DNA from: BS150m-G50 sp964501185 [NCBI: uncultured Bacteroidia bacterium]
GTDB lineage: Bacteria > CAIWAD01 > BS150m-G50
Direction of reading: 5' to 3'
Assembly (NCBI GenBank): GCA_964501185.1
Contig: CAZCRT010000030.1
Location: 1 to 37,503, forward strand
DNA: 37,503 nucleotides
Positions within the stretch are counted from its first letter, which is position 1. The number at the start of each line of letters is the position of its first letter. A model generated the notes under the pieces. The model was not told the origin of the DNA and made no database searches. It was given only the letters and a program-made list of their open reading frames with translations. Shown here in pieces: positions 8,833 through 15,665 of the stretch. A program made the translations under genes and the position numbers.

Positions 8833-9582
8833 TCAGTTCAGATGTCTCCAGGGACAGATTCTGCGTTCCAGAACTGCGAAGACTTCATAATAGAACACAC
8901 CCACCAGTGACAGAGCTATCATGCCAACGAACATGGCAGTATAGTCTGCTCTGCCCCAGGCATTGAGAATGTAGTACCCCAGGCCGGCGCGAGCGCTCAA
9001 TGATTCTGCAAAAAACAGTACTGCTATTGCGGTGCCGGTACCCAGACGTAATGCTGTGAAGATACCCGGCATACTTGATGGCAGTACCACATGCCGTACA
9101 AATTGCCTGCGGTTACCACCCAGAGATCGAAAGGAAACTATCATCTCCCGGTTGATCTGGCGCGCACTGTCTCTGACCGGCAGTAAAAGCTGGAAAAAGA
9201 TAATGAGCGCGATCAACACGATTTTGCTCATGTTCCCTAACCCGAAAACCAGTAGAATCAAAGGCAGCAGTACGATTTTCGGGATAGGGTAAACCAGAGA
9301 AACAACCGGTTCCAGCAGGTTGTCAAAGCGTTGACTGCTGCCGAGAACCAGGCCAAGTGGTACAGCTGTCACAAATGCTATTGCCAGCCCTGCAGTGATC
9401 CTCAGGAAACTCGCTCCGGTATGCTCCCAGAACAGTGCTGAAAGCATCTCGCTACCCAGCATTGTTATTACCGCGAAAGGTCCCGGCAGAAGACGGCTGT
9501 GCAGAGACCAGGCTACCACCTGCCACAGCAGCAATAATGCTGTCACACTGAGCAGATAGCTGAACCATCTGTTTCTTTTCAT
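8833..9582 (-). CDS. ABC transporter permease, nitrate/sulfonate/taurine (SsuC/TauC/ThiX) family
   Basis: A 249-residue inner-membrane permease with a first transmembrane helix at about residues 8-27 and about five more. It carries the binding-protein-dependent permease signature in the region SLGGNRRQFVRHVVLPSSMPGIFTALRLG (split here as SLGGNRRQFVRHV, then VLPSSMPGIF), the cytoplasmic EAA loop that contacts the ATPase. Family members import small organic molecules such as sulfonates, nitrate, pyrimidine precursors or riboflavin. Its start overlaps the ATPase stop by four bases (ATGA), so the two subunits are translationally coupled. It probably forms a homodimeric pore with the adjacent ATPase and lipoprotein. 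The substrate is unknown; the operon suggests a precursor or product of the prenyltransferase. Confidence 0.88.
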   Translation of the reverse strand: MKRNRWFSYLLSVTALLLLWQVVAWSLHSRLLPGPFAVITMLGSEMLSALFWEHTGASFLRITAGLAIAFVTAVPLGLVLGSSQRFDNLLEPVVSLVYPIPKIVLLPLILLVFGLGNMSKIVLIALIIFFQLLLPVRDSARQINREMIVSFRSLGGNRRQFVRHVVLPSSMPGIFTALRLGTGTAIAVLFFAESLSARAGLGYYILNAWGRADYTAMFVGMIALSLVGVFYYEVFAVLERRICPWRHLN

Positions 9583-10337
9583 GCCGCATCTCCAATCATG
9601 GCGCGTAAGGCGACACTCTGCTTGAAGTACTCCGGCATACTGCGGAAATTCGCTCTGTCACAGGCTGTGTTTGATACAATGGCGTGAATACCAGCGCCTT
9701 TTCCTTCCAGCACCAATACCCGCTGTCCCAGCAATGCCGCCTCCCGAACATCGTGGGTTACAATTACCAGTCCGAAGCCCCGCTGATGGTGGAGTTTTCT
9801 AAGCAGATCCTGTAATCGCTCCCTGGTAATTGCATCCAGGGCTGCAAACGGTTCATCCAGCAGCAGTAGCTGTGGTTGCAGCAGAAGCGCCCGGGCCAGT
9901 GCAACCCTTTGACGCTGACCACCGGAAAGCTGTTCCGGATACAACCTGTCCAGATCTGTAATCCCCAACTCCGCTTTCAGCGAATTCATGTTGTCTGCAT
10001 CTACCGTAATTCGTTGCAGCCTGGCCCCCAGTAGAATGTTCTGAGCCACTGTTTTCCAGGGCAGCAGGCCATAGTCCTGCTGCACCAGGGCTATTCTGCG
10101 ATCGGACCCCTGTTGAATTCCCCCTTCCAGGATGACTTTACCTCGAGTAGGTGTCAGCAATCCACTCATCAGCATCAGCAGTGTTGTCTTACCGCAACCT
10201 GATGGCCCGACTACGGCGAGGCTTTCCCCTGCTGAAACAGCCAGGTTGATATTATTCAGAACAGTGTGGCAGTTGATTCCACTCTTGAAATCTCTACCGA
10301 TATTCTGCAGCCTTAAAAGTTCAGGGGTTGATTTCAT
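9579..10337 (-). CDS. ABC transporter ATPase, nitrate/sulfonate/taurine family
   Basis: An ABC ATPase of about 252 residues that drives the adjacent permease. Walker A is GPSGCGKTT, the Q-loop region contains ALVQQDYGLLPW, the signature is LSGGQRQRVALARAL, Walker B is LLLLDEPFAAL and the switch His lies in VTHDVREA. The ATG at 10337 is used here. An in-frame TTG at 10343 has better spacing to the AAGGA ribosome-binding site, so the true start may be two codons earlier. The 5' end overlaps the end of the binding-protein gene, and the 3' end overlaps the permease start by four bases. All residues needed for ATP hydrolysis appear present. Substrate specificity is not encoded in this subunit. Confidence 0.92.
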   Translation of the reverse strand: MKSTPELLRLQNIGRDFKSGINCHTVLNNINLAVSAGESLAVVGPSGCGKTTLLMLMSGLLTPTRGKVILEGGIQQGSDRRIALVQQDYGLLPWKTVAQNILLGARLQRITVDADNMNSLKAELGITDLDRLYPEQLSGGQRQRVALARALLLQPQLLLLDEPFAALDAITRERLQDLLRKLHHQRGFGLVIVTHDVREAALLGQRVLVLEGKGAGIHAIVSNTACDRANFRSMPEYFKQSVALRAMIGDAA

Positions 10338-11286
10338 ATGCAATCAGGTCCTTGGCAGTTATCTGTGAAGCAACCAGATTCTTCTGGTTAAGCCAGGTGA
10401 TAACATCATTAAACTGCTCCTCACCGGGTGTCGCCAGCTCGGGGAAGAGCGGCAGCGGTAATGTATTGCCAAGCAGTTCCGGTACCTGGCAATACTCGTT
10501 CATCACCTGCCGTGCAGTGGCTGTATCCGTTTGCATCAACCTTCCTGCCTGTTCCACAACTGCCAGAAAGCGACGTACTACCGGTGTTTTTTGTGTCAGA
10601 ACTTCTTGTCGAAAGCTGAGCGCAGTAGTGGAGTAACTGCTTCCACGGTCATCCGCAATAAGTTGGGCACCACTATGTTCTGCCAGTGTTGCCAGCGGCT
10701 CCGGCAGCACTGCTCCCGCCACCTGTCCGGCCAGCAACAGCTGCAGGCGAATCGGGATGCTTTTGATTTCCTGTAATCTTATCACTGTGTCTTCAGCACC
10801 CAGCAGTCGAGTTACCAGGTACTCAATTACAGTATTACTGCTTCCAGCCAGCCCCTGTTCCACAACCTGTTGCAAAGTGATCGAAGGTGTGCCGGGAGGG
10901 GCCAGAACTGCGAACATCCTCTGTGTTGCTGTTGTACTGAAGAGCACACTGGTTACTTTAAGAGCGGTTCCACTTTCCGCGAGAAGTACAGGTGTGACCA
11001 GATCACCGAAATAGCCATCGATCCCACCTGTTTCCAGCGCCACCTCCTTCGCCAGGGTAGAGTTGAAAGTGACCAGTTCGATATTGAGACCCGCCTGTTT
11101 GAAAAGCCCCTCGCTGACAGCGAAAAAGAGCGGTAACGCCTGAATCACAGGAAGTACACCGAATGTGAGGCTGTTTTCAGGAGCGCTTACTGAGACAGAT
11201 GATTTATCCCTGCCACAACCTGATAGAATCAGGAGCGTCAGTAATGCGACAGATAGCCAGTGGCAGGTTTTATGATTAATTGTCAT
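10321..11286 (-). CDS. ABC transporter solute-binding lipoprotein, NitT/TauT (NMT1/SsuA-like) family
   Basis: A binding lipoprotein of 321 residues. The N-terminus is a lipoprotein signal with lipobox LSGC (Cys24), so the mature protein should be anchored in the periplasm by lipid. The body has the periplasmic-binding fold of the nitrate/sulfonate/thiamine-precursor group: a strand reading LTFGVLPVIQALPLFFAVSEG (split as LTFGVLPVIQ, then FFAVSEGLFKQAGL), the helix ALETGGIDGYFGD, and LLAGQVAGAVLPEPLATLAE. I chose the ATG at 11286 because it follows an AGGGG element and puts the signal peptide at the N-terminus; an upstream in-frame ATG at 11355 would run into tetR. The gene follows tetR by 17 bases. 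It should capture the ligand delivered by the TonB receptor and hand it to the permease. Confidence 0.87.
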   Translation of the reverse strand: MTINHKTCHWLSVALLTLLILSGCGRDKSSVSVSAPENSLTFGVLPVIQALPLFFAVSEGLFKQAGLNIELVTFNSTLAKEVALETGGIDGYFGDLVTPVLLAESGTALKVTSVLFSTTATQRMFAVLAPPGTPSITLQQVVEQGLAGSSNTVIEYLVTRLLGAEDTVIRLQEIKSIPIRLQLLLAGQVAGAVLPEPLATLAEHSGAQLIADDRGSSYSTTALSFRQEVLTQKTPVVRRFLAVVEQAGRLMQTDTATARQVMNEYCQVPELLGNTLPLPLFPELATPGEEQFNDVITWLNQKNLVASQITAKDLIAYEINP

Positions 11287-11303
11287 TACCCGTTTCCCCT
11301 GTT

Positions 11304-11966
11304 TCATGATTTTGCCAGGCCAGAACGAAACAGCATAATCAGGTTGGCTACCCACTGTTCCTGCTTCTGTTCATTATACCGGTCATCGGCCTCCGGGTCA
11401 GTAGCTGATTCAACCAGATATTGTGTCTGCAGGAATCGATTGAGTACGCTTTCCAGCATGAAGGCGGCCTGCTTAAGGTCCACACCAGCATGAATCTCAC
11501 CACGTTCTACACCGGCTGCCAGCAGCTCTTCCAGGAAGCGAAGCGACTCTGAATGCAGATCACTCAACAGTTTTGCGTGGTATGGCGCGTCAGCAGTGTG
11601 CAGCACCCGGAAGTAGATACGACTCAACAACTGGTGGTTGCGTGTAAACTTTGCACCAGCATGAAAGAGACCTTCCAATTGCCTGAAGATATCCTCCTGC
11701 TCTGTATCCTGGCGAACCTGACGCAGGTAGTTCTTAATCTGTTCCAGCGCCATTTTATAGAGATAGGTGAAGAGCCCTTCTTTGGATTTGAAGTAATTGA
11801 AGAGAGACCCTTTCGCAATTCCGGCCCTGGCCACCACTCGATTTAAACTGGCTGCAGCGTACCCCTGGCTGGCAAATTCAGTGAGTGATGCTGTAATGAT
11901 ACGTTCCTGTTTAGTAACCGGGAGCTGTGTAAATTTCTTAAGTTCGATCTCTTTTTTCCGGAGCAT
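11304..11966 (-). CDS. TetR-family transcriptional regulator
   Basis: A 220-residue TetR-type regulator. The N-terminal helix-turn-helix is clear at about residues 20-68: IITASLTEFASQGYAAAS, then VVARAGIAKGSLFNYFKSKEGLF. The C-terminal part is all-helical and variable, as is usual for ligand-binding domains. It is the first gene of the operon leading to the binding protein, ABC transporter, prenyltransferase and TonB receptor. The start has an AGAGG ribosome-binding site. A perfect palindrome (TGACCA, two bases, TGGTCA) lies at 11986-11999, over the predicted transcription start, which is where a TetR protein would sit to repress its own operon. The inducer is probably the transported molecule or a derivative; that is inference. 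Confidence 0.9.
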   Translation of the reverse strand: MLRKKEIELKKFTQLPVTKQERIITASLTEFASQGYAAASLNRVVARAGIAKGSLFNYFKSKEGLFTYLYKMALEQIKNYLRQVRQDTEQEDIFRQLEGLFHAGAKFTRNHQLLSRIYFRVLHTADAPYHAKLLSDLHSESLRFLEELLAAGVERGEIHAGVDLKQAAFMLESVLNRFLQTQYLVESATDPEADDRYNEQKQEQWVANLIMLFRSGLAKS

Positions 11967-11985
11967 GGTTGAACCTCTCAGATAA

Positions 11986-11999
11986 TGACCAGGTGGTCA
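11986..11999. promoter_or_regulatory. Candidate TetR operator (perfect palindrome)
   Basis: TGACCA, two bases, TGGTCA form a perfect inverted repeat. It begins 20 bases upstream of the tetR start codon and covers the predicted transcription start just downstream of the -10 element. Position and symmetry fit autorepression of the tetR-ABC-prenyltransferase-TonB operon. Confidence 0.6.
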
Positions 12000-12027
12000 A
12001 TCTAATGAGTGAATCCGTATTTGTCAC
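11999..12027 (-). promoter_or_regulatory. Promoter of the tetR-led uptake/prenyltransferase operon
   Basis: Reading the minus strand, GTGACA (12027-12022) and TAGATT (12004-11999) are separated by 17 bases. The -35 matches five of six consensus bases and the -10 four of six. Transcription would begin near 11992, inside the palindrome at 11986-11999, giving a leader of about 25 bases before the tetR start codon. Confidence 0.55.
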
Positions 12028-12135
12028 GAGAAACAGAAAATCTGGAGGTGGGTTTCTGTCTGTAGCTTTACAGAATGGTTGCCTGATAGTGAAAGATGTT
12101 ACTTGTGTTGTTTCATTCATTCCTCTGTAAAATCC

Positions 12136-12164
12136 TTGACTGATGCAGCTTCATCTGATATATT
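12136..12164 (+). promoter_or_regulatory. Promoter of the TPR-protein gene
   Basis: TTGACT (12136-12141), a 17-base spacer and TATATT (12159-12164) make a near-consensus sigma-70 promoter with five of six matches in each box. Transcription would start near 12171, about 90 bases before the start codon at 12261. It diverges from the tetR promoter, with about 110 bases between the two -35 boxes. Confidence 0.65.
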
Positions 12165-12260
12165 TTTCGATTGCAATTCCCGCGGAAATGATGTTGAAAC
12201 CGTCAATATCACTACTACCATCCTGGTAGCAGGGGGGAAGAAAAAACTGGAGTTATTAGC

Positions 12261-12962
12261 ATGGCCGATAAGTCACAAGATACACATGGTCACATGAGCA
12301 AAGAGGAGCTGCAGGAAGACGCCTTTGTCGCTGGCGCAATCAAGGCAGCCGACTACGCTCGTCAGAACAGCAAGAGCCTGATCACGGTTTTGATTCTCCT
12401 GCTGGTCGTTGGTCTCGGAACCAGAATGTATATGGCTTATCGCGCGGAGATCCAGGGTAATGCGAATGTTCTGCTCAATCGCGGTACTTCTTTGTTTGCC
12501 GCAGAAGAGTACGACCTGGCGCTCGGTTTCTTTGATCAGGTCAAAGAGGAATTCTCAGGTAGTGATGCTGCCGGATATGCTGTTTACTATCAGGCGATGA
12601 CCGCCTGGCGTCAGAATGATCTGGCTACCGCTGAGTTACACTGGCGCGAGTACCTTGATAAATATCATGCTGACGCAATGATTACCGCCGTCGCGACTGC
12701 AGGGCTGGCTGTTGCCAGTGAGTCTCGGGGTGAATATGGCGAAGCTGCCGCGCTGTTTCAGGAAGCTGCCCGCAATGGCAATGCGAGTCCCTGGGCTTCG
12801 CACAATCTCTTTCAGGCAGCACTCTGTCTGGAAGCTGACACACAGTTTGCCGAGGCTCTTAAGCTGCTTGAGATGATTCAGGAAGCTTACCCGGATGCAC
12901 CTGAGATCCGTGATATTGAATTGTATCTGGAAAGAATCAAATACAAGATGAACATGAACTGA
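12261..12962 (+). CDS. Membrane-anchored tetratricopeptide-repeat protein, YfgM-like
   Basis: A 233-residue protein with a cytoplasmic N-terminus, one transmembrane helix at about residues 38-55 (SLITVLILLLVVGLG) and a periplasmic helical-repeat domain. The repeats show TPR character: NRGTSLFAAEEYDLALGFFDQV, YYQAMTAWRQNDLATAELHW and ASESRGEYGEAAALFQEA (the first is shown only by its key residues A, Y, A, F in the real spacing). This layout matches the YfgM/TPR_21 group, which associates with the Sec translocon and periplasmic chaperones in enterobacteria. The same role here is only suggested. It has its own strong promoter and is separated from rimP by hairpins and a terminator, so it is probably a single-gene unit. 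An alternative is a generic TPR scaffold. Confidence 0.75.
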   Translation: MADKSQDTHGHMSKEELQEDAFVAGAIKAADYARQNSKSLITVLILLLVVGLGTRMYMAYRAEIQGNANVLLNRGTSLFAAEEYDLALGFFDQVKEEFSGSDAAGYAVYYQAMTAWRQNDLATAELHWREYLDKYHADAMITAVATAGLAVASESRGEYGEAAALFQEAARNGNASPWASHNLFQAALCLEADTQFAEALKLLEMIQEAYPDAPEIRDIELYLERIKYKMNMN

Positions 12963-12968
12963 TATTTT

Positions 12969-13048
12969 CCACCTCTGTCACTTAAGGTGGCAGGACCGCT
13001 TCGAACTGTCCTCCAGCAAGCCTTCCAGTTTTCGACAGTTCGCCTGAC
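12969..13048 (+). promoter_or_regulatory. Structured RNA leader between the TPR gene and rimP
   Basis: Two inverted repeats precede the terminator. CCACCT (12969-12974) can pair with AGGTGG (12985-12990), and CGAACTGTC (13002-13010) pairs perfectly with GACAGTTCG (13034-13042). GGAC (12993-12996) could instead pair with GTCC (13008-13011), allowing alternative folds. This could be a 3' tail of the TPR mRNA or an attenuator for the rimP-nusA-infB operon. Confidence 0.4.
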
Positions 13049-13071
13049 AATGGGCTTTTGCCCATTTTTTT
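13049..13071 (+). terminator. Rho-independent terminator upstream of rimP
   Basis: AATGGGC (13049-13055) pairs with GCCCATT (13060-13066) around a TTTT loop, and the stem runs into an unbroken T run to 13071. It is 53 bases before the rimP start. It may end the TPR transcript or act as an attenuator of the nusA operon. Confidence 0.85.
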
Positions 13072-13124
13072 ATGCCAGGCAGAATGGCTTCGCGGGATGG
13101 CTACGGGATGAAGAAGGGTAGACA

Positions 13125-13568
13125 ATGACCAGAACCGAGATACTTGAGCTGGTGGAACCGCTGATTCAGGAACCTTTCTTCCTGGTGGCGATCGAACTCA
13201 CCCCCGGCGGGAAAGGCCCGCTGGTACGTGTGATACTTGACACTGATGCTGGTATTACAATAGATGAGTGCGCTCAGTGGTCTCGGGAGCTGGGGGACAT
13301 CATTGATGTCAAGGAGTTGTTCCGGGGACGCTACACACTGGAAGTGACTTCACCCGGTTTGAACCGGCCACTGCTGTTGACACGCCAGTACAGTAAGAAC
13401 ATCGGCCGTATGTTAAAAGTTCTTCTGAAGGAAGATGACAATGAAATCAGCCTGACCGGACGCCTGCTCGAAGTTGAGGAGGAAAAAATCCTGCTCAAAA
13501 TGAGTGAGGGTGAGCGTATGGTGAACCGGGCGGATATTGTTGAAGCTAAAGTAGAAGTTGAAATTTGA
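13125..13568 (+). CDS. rimP: Ribosome maturation factor RimP
   Basis: RimP assists maturation of the 30S ribosomal subunit. The 147-residue length is typical. The N-terminal alpha-beta domain includes GPLVRVILDTDAGITIDECA and the conserved linker motif EVTSPGLNRPL (the family's EVSSPGLDRPL). The C-terminal SH3-like barrel covers about residues 88-147. The start ATG follows AAGGG. It heads the conserved rimP-nusA-infB cluster, with nusA beginning 51 bases after its stop. No clear promoter was found between the terminator at 13071 and the start, so transcription may come from upstream through a regulated terminator. Confidence 0.93.
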   Translation: MTRTEILELVEPLIQEPFFLVAIELTPGGKGPLVRVILDTDAGITIDECAQWSRELGDIIDVKELFRGRYTLEVTSPGLNRPLLLTRQYSKNIGRMLKVLLKEDDNEISLTGRLLEVEEEKILLKMSEGERMVNRADIVEAKVEVEI

Positions 13569-13619
13569 AACGGAGCCACAGCGGCTTCAGAACTGAAACA
13601 ATAGAGGAGGATTGACTCC

Positions 13620-15278
13620 ATGAACGAGTCGATTGTCGGAGCCATCAAAGATATGCTGGATATGAAGGGCATGGATCGCAATACCCTGGTGGATATTGTG
13701 GAAAGCGCTTTTGTCACAGTGCTCAAAAAGCAATACGAGCAGGAAGACGCCTTCTCGGTAACTTTCAATACCGAGCGGGGTGATATCGAGATTTTCCGAA
13801 TGCGGGAGGTTGTACCTGATGACGAAGTAGAGAACCTGGAGTTGCAGATCGGGATAACTGCTGCCCAGGAGGTGGAAGATGACCTGGAACTCGGGGATGA
13901 CTTTGTCGAGATGATCGACTATACAAAGTTCGGACGTCGGACAATCCTGAATCTGAAAAACGCTATTCTACAGAAAACGCGTGAGGTAGAGAAGGCGACC
14001 CTGTTTGAGGAGTATCATTCCAAGATTGGTGAAATTATCTACGCTGATGTCTATCAGGTTAATCCCAGAACTCGCGACGTTACCCTCAACCTGGAGAAAG
14101 TTTCCTTCCGTATGCCTGCGGAGGAACGGATTCCGTTTGAGATATATCGCCGTCGCAGTCATATCCGTGTATTGATCAAGGATGTGCAGATGAAGAGCAG
14201 CGGGGAACCGGAAATCATCGTTTCCCGTGCGGATAATCGTTTCATCGAACGGATGTTTGAGTTGGAAGTACCTGAAATTGCCGACGGCATCATCAGTATC
14301 CGCGGTATTTCGAGAGTACCTGGCTGGCGCTGCAAGATCATGGTTGAGTCGAGTGATCCCCGTGTGCATGCGGTCGGTTCATGCGTTGGTATGAAAGGAA
14401 TCCGTATCCAGGCGATCGTAAGGGAGCTGCGTACCGAGAAGATCGATATTGTCGAGTATAATGCTGATAAGAAAAGACTGGTCAAGGATGCACTGGTACC
14501 GACCAAGCCGGTTAATATTGAATATGGAGATGAGGCCGATACAGTGCAGGTGATTTTTACCGATAGTGACTTTGACAAGATCAAACGAAATATCGAAGAT
14601 GAAGCAGCCCGCGGTGTCGACTCCAGTGACCTGCCGGAGAATGAAAGCGAGTTTGCCAAAGATATAAACATTCGTCTTGTAGAGCAGCTGGCAGTTATAG
14701 ACATCATTCCAACTTCCGAGAGCCGCTTCATTGCTGCCAGGTTGCAGGATCGCGAACTACCGTTGCTCGAGGTTGATGAGTTGACCGATGAACAGGTTAC
14801 CAGACTCACTGAAGCAGGGTATGAAACCGCTGAATCGGTACTGGATGATCAACTGGAGAATATCAGTCGCAAGTCTGATCTGCCTGAGGATGAGGTAACT
14901 GAAATCAAGCATCTGCTCGGTGGGTACTTCCAGGACACGAAGATCCAGGATGTACTGGAGCTGCCGACTGAAATCCGTGATGCCTTTATTGAAAACGGTT
15001 ATGAGTTTGTTGACGATGTTATGGATGCTGATCAAAAGCAGTTGCTGGAAAAAACCGGGCTCGATGAAGAGCAGATTTCCGAAGCTGTTAATATCATGAC
15101 CAGTTACTCAGAGGATGAGCCGGTGGAAGTGGAAATCACAGAGGAGAGCGGTGATCCTGAGGAAACGGAAGCCGATGATACAGCTTCTGCTGATGGAGTA
15201 TTACCGGAAGCCGATTCCGATATTGAGGACAGGACAGAAGAAAGCGATGAACCTGAGTTGGAGAAACCGGACGCATAG
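13620..15278 (+). CDS. nusA: Transcription termination/antitermination factor NusA
   Basis: NusA binds RNA polymerase and nascent RNA to control pausing, termination and antitermination. The protein has 552 residues. The N-terminal polymerase-binding domain covers about 1-130, the S1 domain about 137-200, and the KH domains about 203-345 with the hallmark VGSCVGMKGIRIQAIV. Two helix-hairpin-helix-like repeats start near residues 380 and 446, and a strongly acidic tail covers about 497-552. The acidic C-terminus is an extension that could modulate RNA binding. The start has a strong AGGAGG site. It lies in the standard position between rimP and infB. Confidence 0.96.
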   Translation: MNESIVGAIKDMLDMKGMDRNTLVDIVESAFVTVLKKQYEQEDAFSVTFNTERGDIEIFRMREVVPDDEVENLELQIGITAAQEVEDDLELGDDFVEMIDYTKFGRRTILNLKNAILQKTREVEKATLFEEYHSKIGEIIYADVYQVNPRTRDVTLNLEKVSFRMPAEERIPFEIYRRRSHIRVLIKDVQMKSSGEPEIIVSRADNRFIERMFELEVPEIADGIISIRGISRVPGWRCKIMVESSDPRVHAVGSCVGMKGIRIQAIVRELRTEKIDIVEYNADKKRLVKDALVPTKPVNIEYGDEADTVQVIFTDSDFDKIKRNIEDEAARGVDSSDLPENESEFAKDINIRLVEQLAVIDIIPTSESRFIAARLQDRELPLLEVDELTDEQVTRLTEAGYETAESVLDDQLENISRKSDLPEDEVTEIKHLLGGYFQDTKIQDVLELPTEIRDAFIENGYEFVDDVMDADQKQLLEKTGLDEEQISEAVNIMTSYSEDEPVEVEITEESGDPEETEADDTASADGVLPEADSDIEDRTEESDEPELEKPDA

Positions 15279-15286
15279 TCGTTGCG

Positions 15287-15664
15287 GTGCCGTCTGATTC
15301 AACAGATAACAGGATGACACGGGAGAAGATGCACAGGATGCAGCCAACAGCAGCAGATGACAGAGCGCCGGTGGTGAAATTATCCACAGAACAGTGGGAG
15401 CTGGTGCGTCGGTATGTGGGACTGGCACGTCGTGCGGGTCAACTGCTGGTAGGTCTGGAGCGTGTTCAGCGTTCACCAGAACAGTTATTGGCAGTTACTG
15501 CTACCGATCATCCATTGCCTGCAACTTCTGTGTTTTTGCAGCTGGTTCCAGGCAGTCCGGCTGAACCAGGTATGACGATAGGAAGGAAAAATGTGAAAGT
15601 GGTCGGTCTTCCCGATGGGAAGATGGCACGGCACATTGAACAGCTGATAAGAAGGAAGGACTGA
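15287..15664 (+). CDS. L7Ae-like RNA-binding protein of the nusA-infB operon (YlxQ-like)
   Basis: A protein of up to 125 residues between nusA and infB, where ylxR and ylxQ usually lie. The motif YVGLARRAGQLLVGLERV closely resembles the N-terminus of YlxQ, a member of the ribosomal L7Ae/L30e family that binds kink-turn RNA. The central and C-terminal parts (AVTATDHPL, then RKNVKVVGLPDGKMARHI) are compatible but diverged. The start is uncertain: GTG at 15287 lacks a ribosome-binding site, while ATGs at 15314, 15329 (GGGAG close upstream) and 15338 are in frame. No separate YlxR (DUF448) gene is present between nusA and infB. It ends one base before the infB TTG start. Confidence 0.7.
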   Translation: MPSDSTDNRMTREKMHRMQPTAADDRAPVVKLSTEQWELVRRYVGLARRAGQLLVGLERVQRSPEQLLAVTATDHPLPATSVFLQLVPGSPAEPGMTIGRKNVKVVGLPDGKMARHIEQLIRRKD

Positions 15665-15665
15665 T

